Of a stretch of DNA of 64,000 bases, positions 9,743-21,993 are shown piece by piece. Numbering within the stretch: position 1 is the first letter of the stretch; every line of letters begins with the position of its first letter. The stretch lies in contig MU004243.1 in the NCBI GenBank assembly GCA_010405405.1, positions 739,340 through 803,339 of the forward strand, given 5' to 3'. The notes beneath the pieces are model-generated. The model worked only from the letters and a program-made list of their open reading frames with translations. It did not search any database and had not been told where the DNA came from. The DNA is from Microthyrium microscopicum (lineage: Eukaryota > Ascomycota > Dothideomycetes > Microthyriales > Microthyriaceae). Both the position numbers and the translations under genes were made by a program.

Positions 9743-11922
9743 TTTTTGGAATAGACCACAATAGTCGCAATAGAAAGGAATTCCTACGCTCGCAGATAAA
9801 ACAGGAGTAAATTTGAACCTAGAAGTAGAGATTACAAAGGCGGAAATTGTATGAAATGGAAAGAAGCGAGAACTCGTCTGGTATCATTGCGCTCTCCCTG
9901 CTTAAATACCTAGACACCCCCGAAATGATTACAATTCGAGCAGAACAAGGCCATCATACTACCGACACTGTGCTCAATAGTGATATTGAATTTATGTCCG
10001 AGTCTTGGGGGCCAATCTTGCAAAGAACGGATAGATATTCTTTCGAAGGATTCATGCAAAGTTTCCATCTGTGGAACGCAGAGGTACGATGAGGTACGAT
10101 AGTATGTGAATCCTTCCGAAATATAAACAACATTACTCGTTGATTGTATCTGGCCAGGGAGACTTCAGAGCTTGACTCTGAGATTGATATGATTACCCGG
10201 CCATTTGAGTAAGCCAATGATAGCCTACTAGTGTTTTTGAACCTAAGTTTTCTTAATACGAACCCCTACTTCATGGATCTATACTGCGATCGTTGATATT
10301 GAAAGCATGGCGGATTGCCAGGGGTTTTCCTTTTTTTCCTCTACATGACAAGGCTATAGTTGCCGTGCAGGAAATTGTACTGCTATTCAATGTTCTTCGA
10401 GACTTACCCTGGATTCTAGAAGCAATATAATGAGTAGATAGTGGCTACTAAGTTATATTCGATAGTTGTCAGATAACCGGTCAATTTTGCACAAAGTTAC
10501 TGTTTGCTACCCGCAATTAGTGAATGTTTTGAATCCTCGATATCGTGGCCTCAACTTCTAACGAACTTGTACCTCGCACAAACTCTTGAGCTTTTTAATT
10601 TGGAACAGCAGTTTCAAAGCTTTGCCAACGATTTTGAGATTGGAGTATCAAGTAATGATCTCGCATTTTTCACTCAATTCTGTTGCAGCGTGCTTATGCG
10701 TATGTCGCTGTTCAAAATCTGCGCGCGAATCAAACCCATTTGGGAGCGAGGAAAACATCGTGGAATAGAAGTCAGCAAGCGCAGAACAGCAGGAAGGCCA
10801 GAAACCTGAACATCGTTGTCAACGTGCCATTGCTGTTAAGGAAGATAGAAATCTTCACATCAATCAGTACCCAATTCGCCAGATTGATCGGAAATAGACG
10901 TGCATATTGTAGAATTGAAAAGCAAGACACATTTCAGGCTGGAAGTTAGGAGAATTCGCAGTCTAGTCTAGTTCTATTCAGGTTAGCGGCCGTAGATCGG
11001 CTAGAATTGCTGTAACTTCAACTGTTCTCGCTCATATCAACCACTCTTTTTTAGCTTGAGGCTCTGCATCAACAAGAAACAGAATCCTTATTCTTTTCAC
11101 CAGAAATAAGGATAGATCGGCCTTCAATTAGCTCTGAGTGTCCATCGTGCCAAGATTGATATGGACAAACCGGGCAGCAAGATTGCGGTTTGTTGCTTCC
11201 CAACGTGGCTACAGTACTTTTGCATCGCGCCAAGAACTCATGGCTTGCATATTCTTACTTTATCCGGCCTCTTTTCGCTTAATATCCAAGGCGGGCCAAT
11301 TGACGAAAAGGCTCGGCGCGGGTGATGCAAGCTTTGGGACTGAATTTGAACGTTGCTTGTATCCTGCAGCGAGGCTCACGAAAAGTACTCAATCCGTGTC
11401 CCTTCTGATTCGACGGTTACGTTGAACTTGGACGTTCTATGATGCGTAAATTGGCCAAATGACACGGTAAATGAGTCCTGAAAAAGACGTCGCAAAAAGA
11501 AACTACACGCCAATGCTTCAACCTGAAGACTTGTTAACTCTCTCTCCGAATTCGACTACTAAAAGGTCTAGAAATGCTCCCACGTCTCTCATCAGGCTGA
11601 AGATAAGCTAGTCCTGCACCGACAGCAAGTGCAAAGCTTAGCTTTGGCTTCAAGGGTTCTAAGCCACCTTTTGCTTCTTCTTCCATTGCTTCATCCTTTC
11701 CCCGCCTCTTTGAAGCTCTTTTACAGGTCACTCTTCAAGAGTCGAATGCCGGATCGGTCATCGGGGTGGTTGGATACCATTAGGACAGTTTGGTGCCTGA
11801 CGCACATACAATCAGTCAATCGGCAGCAATGTACTATCATGTAGAACCCCATGCGCTCTTGTTCGTAGAATCTTTTTTAACTTTCTTCCTTCGCGTTTCC
11901 TCGCTGTCGATTCGGCACGCAA
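9743..11922. other. 2.2-kb intergenic region
   Basis: Divergent flank between the secreted-protein gene starting at 9742 (minus) and the Cys-rich gene starting at 11923 (plus). It contains only short overlapping open frames, mostly without an ATG and without any domain. I see no repeat with ends. Confidence 0.4.
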
Positions 11923-14262
11923 ATGTCTATCTTATTCTCCCGGGCCAGGTCAAGCTTCGGCTATGTTATGATTCTCATAGCAGGCCTACTGTTTCAGCAT
12001 ACACTCGGTTTGTCTCTCTTTAACCCAGAGTTGGTGGAGAGACGCAGCTCAGACAACGTCTCCGCCAATGGACAGTTACTAGAACTAGACAACGTCTTTT
12101 TATTGCACCCACAAGCAGTCGCCGCAGAACCATCGCCAAATCACCAAAGCACCTGGAAATTCTCACCACGCAACTTATTTGCTCGCGATACAGGCTGCTG
12201 TAGCGGAACATGCTTCACTGGCACCAATCTAGTCTGCTGTCCCACATCAGCAACCCCGTTAGCATGTAACAATGGTATAGGCTGCTGTACTGGTGGTGGA
12301 AGTTCCGAATGCTGCGGTCATGCCGATGATATTTGTTGCCTTGGAACCTGTTGTCTTGCAGGCTATGTATGCGCTGGTACTAATAACGACCAATGTGGAT
12401 ACAGAACGTACGTACAGAATCGATAAGCTTTTGTTGCTTGGGCATCGCTGCTCGTACTATCAAATCGAGGCACGCAAGCTAACTTTACCAGGGTGACCGC
12501 GACCAACTATTATACGACCTTTGGAACGACAACTATAGTAGTCACAAGCACGAGTACAAACACCTTCACTGCGACTTCTACGTATACATCCACTTCCACT
12601 GTCCTTGAAACAGTGTCGAATGTAAAAACTGCGACGGCCGTTGACACTACAGTTATTATATCCAAGAGAGGCATATTCACTACTCCAATTTCGAGCACAA
12701 GGCTTACCAGCACAACCGCTACTAGCACAGAAACAACGAGTACAGAGGAGACGGTACCACCCAAGGCCACAGAGTCTCCAACTCATTCTTTGTTGGCGCC
12801 AGAAACTATTGACAGCCAAGCACTTCTGGCCCGAAAGGGACGCATCGGAAAGAGAACCGTCGATCCCATTACCGTAACAACCACGCAAGTGGTCAACGGA
12901 GGCACTTATACTCAAACATCAACATATGTGGCCGGAGCGTCAGTCACAACCACTTTAGTTGTTACAGCTTATGCTACAGTCACATCAACAGTTGTAGTTG
13001 GTGCTCAAACAACTGTGCATGTAAAAACCACATCTACTACGACCACTTCGGCGAAAGCCACCGCGGCTGCAAAATCTACTTCAGGCAACGCACAAGCAGC
13101 TGGCGGGCAATCAAATAGCGGTCAGACAACAAACCCATTTACAGTTACGGGCCCTGTCGCGCCAGCTTTATCAACTCTCCGCGCTCTTGTTCCAGCCAGC
13201 GCTCAGACAGATCCTACTGCTGCCTGCTTCATCCAATCCTCTTACTCCGCCTGCTACGCCACCCCTACCTGGTGGTCATCTCTCCCCGGCGACTCTCAAA
13301 CTTACTTTTCATCCGTCAACTCAGCCAACAATGCTGCTTGTACATCGTGTCCTGCTAGCGGTGGCTCCGCTGGTCTTTCCACTGGCGCCAAAGCCGGAAT
13401 TGGTGTCGGCGCCGTGGCTGGTGTCGCAGGAATCGCCGCACTGGTCGCTTTTCTCATTAAAGCCGGCGTTTTCTCCTCTGTAGCCGGTGGCGGAGCGGCA
13501 GCGAACTCAGCAGCCATGACTGCAAATGTATCTTCATCCGCGGCACAGGCTGGTAATGGCCAGGCCGCGATGAACAGCATGTCAGCTGGCCAGGCGGGTC
13601 AGGCAGGACAAGCACAGATGGCTCAAGGCGCGATGGGCACTCAAGGAGCTGGATGGAGTGGAGTTACAGGGCAGTCCGGCGCACACGCTGGCTGGTCTGG
13701 GGCGATGGGTCAACCCGGTGCACAGGCAGGATGGACTGGAGCGATGGGCGCTCCTGGAGCTCATGGAATGCCTGCGGGTGAAATAGCTGGACTTACAGCA
13801 GCTGGTGTTGCAGGCGGTGTCGCGGGTGGTGCACTGCTGGGTCGAAGAAGAGAGAGTGAGCAGTCAGTATCTCGACGGCCTGTAGCGGGCAGTACGATCA
13901 GCCATGATTCTGGACTTTACACTGCTTCGCCTACTATGTCCTCTTCACAACCTGAGGGCTACACGGATTATGACCATCCGCAAGTATATCAGAACCAGCA
14001 GCCATATCAACAACCACACCAACAGCCATACCAGCAGCCATATCAACAGCAATACCAGCAACCTCCACAGTACCAAGCTTATCAGCAGCCTCAGCAGCAG
14101 CAATATCCTGGTGGACGCCAGAACATGACTCGCTCGATTCCAGAAATGGGTCCTGTGCCTGTTAGTCCGCCGCTATCTAGTAATGGAGGCCAGGGACACC
14201 ACGAGATGGCAGGGAATCAGATTTATGAGAGTGATGCTGCGGAAAGAAGAGGGTACCCTTGA
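11923..14262 (+). CDS. Cys-rich, Thr-rich single-pass membrane protein
   Basis: Two exons, 11923-12407 and 12492-14262, with an 84-nt intron (donor GTACGT, acceptor ACCAG), product 751 residues. An N-terminal hydrophobic segment at residues 13-30 acts as signal or anchor. Residues 92-158 hold about 20 cysteines, many in CC pairs (GCCSGTC, VCCPTS, ICCLGTCC), a knottin-like or hevein-like ectodomain. A long Thr/Ser stalk follows, with a dibasic RIGKR site near residue 282, then a Gly/Ala-rich membrane helix at about 461-485. The probable cytoplasmic tail has Gly/Ala/Trp repeats of the GWSGAMGQPGAQ type and a Gln/Pro/Tyr-rich end (13990-14110). The plan resembles wall-sensor or mucin-like surface proteins; the exact family is not recognised. 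Confidence 0.75.
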
Positions 14263-14484
14263 TTGCTTGCGATTTCATAACCTAGACAAACTCTGAAGAG
14301 ACCACACATCACTTTGTTTCAACCCATAGTAATGAGATATAATATGGTTGTTATGCATGAACTTTATTCATTAAACCTCTGTATATCACTATGGCTATAT
14401 GCTCCATAGGTGACTCCGAGGAAGTTACCTGTGCTCGACGCTCACAGCGTAAACAGCACACAAGATATACAAGACTCTAGGTAA

Positions 14485-17400
14485 TCAAGTCTTTCCGCAT
14501 GTCTTCAGAATCTTTTGTACAAGATCATCGTTTCGTCTGAAAGACTGGGGAAACTTTGCCAGATCAGAATCTTTCAAACCCCGACGGGCAGCACTAGCTT
14601 CAGTAAGAATGTCCTCATCCAGCTTCGCAACCTTGCCACCACCGCCGATGCCCGCCAAAAGGCCTATAATGGCAAATGGGGCAGATTCTGGATCGCTGAC
14701 GATGTCTTCAATGGTCAAAGCAGCATTTCCAGCCTGGTCGATTACCAGTGCAATTCGAGAGACTGCGACTGCGCCACCGAAGGCTGCACCCAGTGCTTCA
14801 CCTGCAAATGGAAGGACCATAAGAACGATGCTCAATATCATCAAGATTAACTGCTTCTTTTTTTCATCGTGCACCTTTTGCCCGATGTCTTTGATGTTCT
14901 TCATGCTTGCGACGGCCTCTTGCAGCATAAGTATCGGCATGGACACTCCTGTAACAGCATCTTTCTCATCGCCTTGCAAAACACTCATACCCAAATCTGT
15001 AGACACTGCAAGTATGCCGATCTGAAGGTCGGTAATGTTCGGCATGACCTTTTGAATGATATCTTTCGGATTCGGCACATCCACCTTATCTGATTTCTGC
15101 GGAAAAGAGTGCCTTAAGTGTTGTAGCTTTTGGCATGGTTGAGATCCGCCTCCCGGTCGAGATTCCGGATTCAGTGCACAGGTGTATCCATCGTTAACAT
15201 CTCCAAACTTCACCCAGTCTTTAGGCATCCCAAGGTCCTTGGATATGGCATCATAGAAACCATTAGCGTCATTCAGCTCATACGTTATGTCGTAACGTTG
15301 ATCTAGCTGCCAGAACTTGTTAGGAGGAGGACATTGGTCAGTGCCTTTTTTGTTCCCAGCTTCCCAATGGCAAATAAAGTATTTATTGCCAGGCCCTTTG
15401 TCCAGGTCCATGTAGTCCTTCAGGCGGGGGCTGATACTGTCTTTGACCCAGTCCACATAGTAACCGAACTTGTCGTCATAACCCGCAGCTGCATCGGCAT
15501 AATCACTGCTGAAATTTTCCATGGACTCGGAGAGAATTTCCATTGTAAATTGAGCAGTGCAGTGAGAAGGGACACTGTCAAGAGCGGCCGCAAGGCCTTC
15601 CAAGTTTCCCGGGTTCTGACTTGGGTGACAAGCAAGATCCGGCATGACAAATTCAGTGTCATTACCTCCTCCAACAGAGCCTTGCCAGTCTTCTAAATCT
15701 ATTGCCCAATCGGTTGTCCCAGCAAAGTTCAGGCTCTTAATCCAGTCGGTTCGCCGAGCTTTGACATCGCGATCCATCCAAGCCACCCAGTCAGCTGCGG
15801 CGGCATCCCCATACACAAGAATGTTGGAGTCAGACTCGACATCTACGTAATTGGTGAAAATTGTGTAGTTGGCCGGGTTCTCAATATTGTCCCTGATCTC
15901 AGCATCGGCAATGTAACCAGCTGTCTCTGTGCATAAGCCGGGATATGCATCGGAATGAGCTCTAGAGCCTGTGTATGTGCACATTGGGCCGTCACATTTC
16001 CAATCTGACATTCGAAAGCTTCGACCATAACTCGAAACTCCGACCATGATTTTGCTAGCGGAGACTCCTGCTTTGGTTATCATAGAAAGAACGTTGGAGG
16101 TCTCAGTTTTATTGACATGAGATCGTAAACAATTCCCCCCTGGGCAACCGGGAATGGCATTTTTGTTGCCGTAATCTGTTTCAAGCGTTAGATTATTATT
16201 ACAAACATCCAATAGACCTACTCACCCCATTGTCCGTGGAGATCGTAAGTCATGTAGATGAAATAATCTACATATTTCTGCATGTCATTGACAGGAAAAG
16301 CTCGCAAGTACCAGAAAGAGGCCGGCAGAGCGATTGAGAGAGACGAAATAGCTGGCATTTTTGATCGAACGGACTTCAAAAAGTTGAGATAGTTTTGGCC
16401 TTCTTCTGCGCCACCTGGAGGAATACCAGGAATATCCGGTACTCCTGGGTACTCCCAGTCAAAGTCTAAGCCATCCAGGCCATACTTGTTCAGAAAGGAA
16501 ACAACATTATGGGCAGTGGCTTCCACATTGGCTGGTGCGGTGGCCTGTCGGAATATCATGTAAGTCGCTGGTTCTGTAGAAAATGCCCAACCTCCGAAAG
16601 ACATGATTTTTTTGATGCCCTTCATTTGAACGAATTTGGCAAACTGATCTTCCATTCCTGTTATGTTTACTTGAAAGTTTGGTGTTAGAGTGGCGAAGGA
16701 AAAGTGTATGTGAGTGAAGTTGTTTTGGTTAATCTGGGTGACATCCATGTTAAGGCATCTTCGATCTTGGTTCCACGCGGTAAAATATCCAACACGAGAG
16801 AAGCTTGAAGGTTGGTTTTTGTTATTTACTATATCCATGCCGCAGGAGCCTGCGCAGCCATTCTGTTGTGTGGAGGTGCCTGGTGCACCGGTGTCTGCTA
16901 GATGCTTCGTACAAAAGTCGTCAGTTGTTCCACAGTAGCCCCAGATACTGCAGCATGCATTCAGCGGGCATAGATTGAGATCTTCTAGCTTGGTCCCATT
17001 TGTAGGCTTCTGTGTTCCTTGGACTTGCGGGCCGCACACCAATCCTGCCGACTGAGCAGGCATTGGCGGATCCCCGGGACTTAAGCATAGTAGTTGACCT
17101 GGCTTGAGTTTGCTACAACCTGCCCAGCCCCAAGTATTCTGATTGTTGTTTGTGATATCACCTTGTTTTATGCCGTTTTTGTTTGCAATGGCCCAACACC
17201 CTTCACCTGCAAGTACCTGGTACGTGAAGCAAGTTCCATCCGGACCCGGTGAGACTGTTGGAACGGCGATCAACGTTCTGGTAGAGTTCCAATTGAAGCC
17301 AGTGGCGTTCACATTGATAGATGAAGCACCCGAGAACGAGCTGTGCACACCTATCTCTATTTCTCCACCGGACTTGGGAAGATCTAAACACTCAGAATTG

Positions 17401-18143
17401 GACCACGTGCTAACTGCTTCCTGAATCTTGGCCAAGTCGGGGATTCCGCCACCAAATGCTCCAAATATCCAAGATTCGGAAGATCTAGGAGTGCAAAGTT
17501 GAAAGACCTGATTGCTGGGATCTGTATGTTTCGCGAAAATATCGAGAAGATCGGCTCCTGCAGATTGTTGAAGACCGAAACCAGCATAGCTGCCAACAAT
17601 GGCACCTCCCGACTTGGCGAAGAGGAGCCTCTGACCGCATGACGGGGTGCTCTTGAAGTAGTGTGCTAGATGCTTTGCTGCAGCTGAAATATCGGGCACA
17701 GTCGCCGGAATAATGCTGGCACTGCTTCCCCAGCGAGACATGATTCCAACTTTTTCGATCCTGGTGTTACATTCAGAACTGTTGGGAGCGGTATCCAGAA
17801 CTGTGCCGTTTGTCGTCGTATTTGTCTCTTTGTATTGGGGTGTGATTGATGCTGATGAGGAGTAGTCTTCCGCGCCGCCAGACACGCAAACCCGAAGAAC
17901 TGTTTCAGCATTTGAATCTTTGTCCGAATAAGGAACATTTATGTCGAATAGCAGTGTCCCCATGCAGTCGATTAAGACCTCTAGTGAGTGATAAGTTGTC
18001 CACTGAGATGGATCGGGTCCGGCTTCATTGCATAAGCGCGGACAAATGTCAACATAAATCCCAAAACGACCTCCAGTTACGCCCTCAGAGGTATGGAGGT
18101 TGCAAAGAATCAAGGAGACGAGGAAATGGTATCGGATTTTCAT
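14485..18143 (-). CDS. GH18 chitinase, killer-toxin-like subgroup, with LysM and chitin-binding modules
   Basis: Two exons on the minus strand, 18143-16226 and 16175-14485, split by a 50-nt intron (donor GTGAGT, acceptor AACAG), product 1202 residues. Signal peptide at 1-21. LysM module from about residue 305 (TCFTYQVLAGEGCWAIANK) to 355. Hevein-type chitin-binding module at about 370-425 (CCSIWGYCGTTDDFC). The GH18 domain starts near FSRVGYFTAWN; the catalytic motif DGLDFDWE is intact at 557-564 with the acid E564. Beyond the barrel are about 350 residues with a long hydrophobic stretch (LILMILSIVLMVLPF) as in subgroup C chitinases related to the zymocin alpha/beta chain. It should hydrolyse chitin outside the cell or at the wall. 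The length fits this subgroup. Neighbours include LysM and other secreted genes. Confidence 0.9.
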
Positions 18144-18486
18144 GCTGAAAATGAAATGTAGTTTACTGGCAACCTGCGTCTTGAAGAAAACTTAAAGCAA
18201 AAGGAAGGATAAGCTAGAAACACTGGAGGATCTCTTATCTATATGCCTAAATCCTTTTTGTTTCAAGTCAGCAATGTTAGAAGAAATTTGATAATTGGGC
18301 GGCGATGCTAGCTCTTCGCCGCATAAAGTGTTGCGAAAGGACTGATTGAGCAGGTAGCAAGCCTAGGATTTAGAATATAAATTGAGGATTCAGCACACAG
18401 TTTACGGGACAGTTCAGAATCCAGAACTTTTAGAGATGACATCTTAATTAATTCTACCTGGTCAATGAAGAAGGCGATCTGTTCCT
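18144..18486. other. Chitinase upstream region
   Basis: Promoter-sized spacer between the chitinase start and the 3' end of the next minus-strand gene. No motif is strong enough to call. Confidence 0.45.
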
Positions 18487-20100
18487 TCAGGAAGAATGCT
18501 CGCCTTCTTGCAAATTACCAAAATTGACATCGCCTTTGTAAAGTCCCATCCAACCACCTTCCCAATTAGAGGCCTTTTCTCTCAGCTCCTCCGACGCACA
18601 TACGAAAAGTTTGATCATATTTGCATTTACTTGAATGCCTCTGCACCCGTAGATTCCTTCATCAAAAATCTGATCTAGATGACCTGCTGAGATACTCCCC
18701 TGTAACCAAGTCGTGGTCGGCTCTTTGTCACGAATAACCGTATTTTCATTGAGCCTCTGAACGAAATTACCCACTTTCGTGAGATCGATGTCCATAGCAG
18801 CAGCACGTCGCTTCAAATCTTCAGCGTAGTGCTTGTTGTGGCTTAATTGAGCCTCCTGAAGCAGAACATTGTGAGGTACAACGTCCAGGGAGTCGTAAGT
18901 GCTCTGATAATCGGCTACAATACAAGCGTGTGCAATTTGCTGCTTCATAGAGGGCCTCCGATGAGCGAGCTCCTGAAGTGTCGTTTGCTGTGGCCACGCA
19001 GGATACCATATCAGATAAGGTAAAACATAATCTGGAGTCTCGTCTGTTATTGAAGATATATCGTTGTCCATGATGAAGCGCGCATTGATGGCCGCTTCGA
19101 TATCCCCTATGTCGCCTCTTCCTTTTAGTGAACGCTTTCGCTCCTGGAACCACCATTTGGCAAACATGGTGCTATGGTATATTCCTCGGATCACGCAGAA
19201 AGTCTCGAGTTGCATAGATTCTGGGCGACGAAGGCGAGCATATCGATCAACATTGCCGTCATAAGCAGCCATCAAGATGAGTAAATCTTTATTTACGGTA
19301 GGAAGATCGAGTGGTAAGGGATTGTAAAGGAGAGGAACATGTTGAGATTCTAGATTCCAGGTTTGTTCGAAAGACCACTTGTATCCTTCTTCGTCCACAC
19401 AACGATCCTCTGTGATGTCGAAATAGTGACCTGACCAGTTATCCAGCCTGCGCTTTTGGTCGAGTGATTTCCGGACAGCAGTATCGCCGTTTAGAAAGGC
19501 GCCAGCCCTGGGATTTTCGATGTTGATAGATCGAGTATAATCGTCCATAATGGAATATCTAACAGTCTGACTGATGATATCTTCGAATATTATATGCCCA
19601 TTTTCCGTACCCTCTCGGGCTTCCTCTGCTATTGATACATCGGGGAGCAGTCCAAGCTCACGGTACAGGTCGACATATCCTGCTGCTGCACATGCTCGAC
19701 CAACGCTGTAGCGCATGTTGGGATAGCGCTGCGCTAGAGTGCGATATGTTCTTTCGGAAGCGAATTCTGGATGCCAGATGCAGTACGGAAAATGTTCTGA
19801 TTGATCGATTTCTGGTATAATGTTGCTCATGATGAATCTGGCGTTACATGCCCGAACAAACTGAGGAAATGCTCCGTCTCGGCAGAGTTTGTTTATCTGA
19901 GAAGACCTCGCAAAAGAATAGTGGTATCGGATGCCGCGAACAATGGCCAATTGGGCTCTAGTATCACTGGCCGCCACCGGACTGTCTAGAGGAAGAGACT
20001 TCCCTTGAAGGGCCAGTATGCATTGCTCTGAATCAAATCTCTTAGGTTCAGTTTCCGATTCCGATGTTGACGACCAATCGCTTGTAATGCTATCCGGCAT
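18487..20100 (-). CDS. Hypothetical protein made of two diverged internal repeats
   Basis: One open frame on the minus strand. The first ATG in frame is at 20100, giving 537 residues. Two segments, about residues 51-161 and 301-418, share the same order of blocks: an IVRGI or VIRGI start, NARFIM followed by SN or DN, PYCIWHP or PYLIWYP, and an A-x-RxPxM stretch ending in a helical ACxxAxY block. This shows an internal duplication of a domain of about 110 residues. There is no signal peptide or membrane segment, so it is probably cytosolic or nuclear, unlike its secreted neighbours. I do not recognise the family and assign no function. Confidence 0.7.
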   Translation of the reverse strand: MPDSITSDWSSTSESETEPKRFDSEQCILALQGKSLPLDSPVAASDTRAQLAIVRGIRYHYSFARSSQINKLCRDGAFPQFVRACNARFIMSNIIPEIDQSEHFPYCIWHPEFASERTYRTLAQRYPNMRYSVGRACAAAGYVDLYRELGLLPDVSIAEEAREGTENGHIIFEDIISQTVRYSIMDDYTRSINIENPRAGAFLNGDTAVRKSLDQKRRLDNWSGHYFDITEDRCVDEEGYKWSFEQTWNLESQHVPLLYNPLPLDLPTVNKDLLILMAAYDGNVDRYARLRRPESMQLETFCVIRGIYHSTMFAKWWFQERKRSLKGRGDIGDIEAAINARFIMDNDISSITDETPDYVLPYLIWYPAWPQQTTLQELAHRRPSMKQQIAHACIVADYQSTYDSLDVVPHNVLLQEAQLSHNKHYAEDLKRRAAAMDIDLTKVGNFVQRLNENTVIRDKEPTTTWLQGSISAGHLDQIFDEGIYGCRGIQVNANMIKLFVCASEELREKASNWEGGWMGLYKGDVNFGNLQEGEHSS

Positions 20101-20958
20101 GACTTGGTTGTAGACTACGAGAAACAACTGTATTGGGCTGTTTTAGTGTTGACTTAAGCCAAAGATTATTTCAAAAATGAAGAAGAGAACAGAAGTTGCG
20201 GTTTGAAACACAGAGGACTTGTGCAAGCAAGGTGGAGTATCGAATATAATGGATCAGGTAAGAAGAGGGCTACGTCCCGTATTCAGACCTTTTATGTTGT
20301 TCTCCCTTGTCGTTAATCGAATCCTGCAGCCCCGTTGATCCTTCCTTGGTCGATGATGTATCTATCAGAAAGGGCATACCTTAGGGCTCATTTCCTTATA
20401 TCCCGTCTCGCCTTCGACATGAAGGCATGAAGGCATGAAGGCAGGCTTCCTACCCTAAACCCCTACTTTAAGAGGAGGTATCTACCATAACCTAGAGGGA
20501 GTAGTTGTAGAAATAGTGTATGAAGCTTTTATGCATGAGATTGTAATTTTTCGCCCTCTCGTGATTGAGTCTAAAAGAACATCGTGATTACCATAATAAA
20601 ATAATTCTCGCCATTGGGTCTTTCCTAAGATTCCCATTCGGTCTTGTCAGTTACCCCCCGCGTAGAAGACCAACTCCATCGACCTAGATTGCTGCCTACC
20701 TAGGTAGGTACCTACCTGTTGCTACTTCTTTGATGTTTTGTGTTGCTTTACCGATACTCAAGTCCAGCATACCCGGGGTAGGTAAGGATCATTGCAGCGA
20801 AAAAATACGAACATGCACATTGATAAGCGTCAGACAAGAGACGACACATGAATAGCGACTTCATTCTTACTGGCATAACAGAGTAAACCTTCAGGGGCAT
20901 TACATACTAATTCTGTCTTTAGATTTCGGCAAAACTTGTGTTTGGGAGGTGAGCCGTC
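20101..20958. other. Intergenic with tandem and palindromic short repeats
   Basis: Holds three exact tandem copies of CATGAAGGC at 20418-20444 and a self-complementary CCTACCTAGGTAGG tract at about 20695-20717. No gene is supported. Confidence 0.5.
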
Positions 20959-21993
20959 TTACTTGCATACTCCACCTTCGTTGTGCTTTACCATTGCTTG
21001 CCAAGATATTTTCCAGGCTTCTTTTACCTCATAATGAGATATTGTGGCAGGCTGGTATTTGGGAAAATACTTCTCTTCCCATTTCCCCTCGCCATAGCCT
21101 TTGACCCATTTCCTAAACAAGTTTCTTTTCGTACGGCTGTCGAACACGTCGGGGTTTGCTTTGATAGTAGTGTCGGTATTAACTTTGTTAAACGGATCCT
21201 CTGGATCGAGTTTATTATCCTCTGGAATTGTTTTAATATTGTCTTCAGGAAGTCCAAATCCATTTTGTGCCTCCTCTCTTGTGAGATCATTGCGCATGTA
21301 GGAATAGAATTCTCCGTTTCGCAGGTATTTAATGGCTTTACCGCAGTCCTGCATATTTTTGGCTTTCTCAGCAACATCATAGTTAATGTTCTGGGCTGGA
21401 CCTTTCCATTCGCTTTGTGGAGTTTGCAACGCTTTTTCCATACTCTGATGCACTAACTCTACCTATTGAGAATTAGTTTGCGTAGAAAATATTCTTCAAA
21501 TCACTCATGTCGATCGTGTCGGTACCTTTCAGTGGGACAACCACATCTAGACCAATCATGAAAAATAGAAGTTTCCAGAGAAGAATTAACCTACCAATTT
21601 AAGATACACGTTCCCAGTTTTCAGCAACCGATAGTTGATTTTCCTCGGTTTGAAAAGATTCACGTAGCCGGCGGCTTTCAATTCATTCGCCACGACTTCG
21701 ACATCCCGTCCCTCGCGTGGTCCTTCAATCTGGCATCTATAAGGATACACATCCGAGACATTGTCAATGCATTCTTGAAATGTGAAAGTGTTCCCAGGCC
21801 CTGAACGCGAAGGCTGCAGCCCTCCTCTTTGCTGTGGTATCGGCAATATCACGTTTTGGGTGTTTCCCTCGATTGTATTGAGGATCAGATATGCCTCACA
21901 GAAATATACTCTTTCGTAGGAACCTGAGAGACCTTTTGCAAAAGCAGTGGATGTGAGGCACGAAAGGCCGATGAAAGCTGTTTGAAAAAACAT
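20959..21993 (-). CDS. Uncharacterised secreted protein
   Basis: Two exons on the minus strand, 21993-21595 and 21462-20959, product 300 residues. The intron is 133 nt, longer than most here, with donor GTAGGT, branch-like ACTAAT and acceptor AATAG, phase 0. Signal peptide in residues 1-19 (MFFQTAFIGLSCLTSTAFA). Five to six cysteines; the segment NTFTFQECIDNVSDVYPYRC is compact, and the C-terminal half is Lys/Glu/Asn-rich and helical, ending in GGVCK. No known domain. An alternative model would keep a tiny internal exon inside the long intron, but it needs weaker splice sites. Secretion is well supported; function unknown. Confidence 0.65.

Noticed and set aside
10504-11425. Several 60-100 codon frames in the 2.2-kb gap
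   Set aside because: Most lack an ATG, none has a domain, and they overlap each other in different frames.
21463-21594. A tiny extra exon encoding DVVVPLK inside the long intron of the secreted-protein gene
   Set aside because: It needs a weak GTTAAT donor and a shifted acceptor, while the single intron with GTAGGT and AATAG keeps phase 0.
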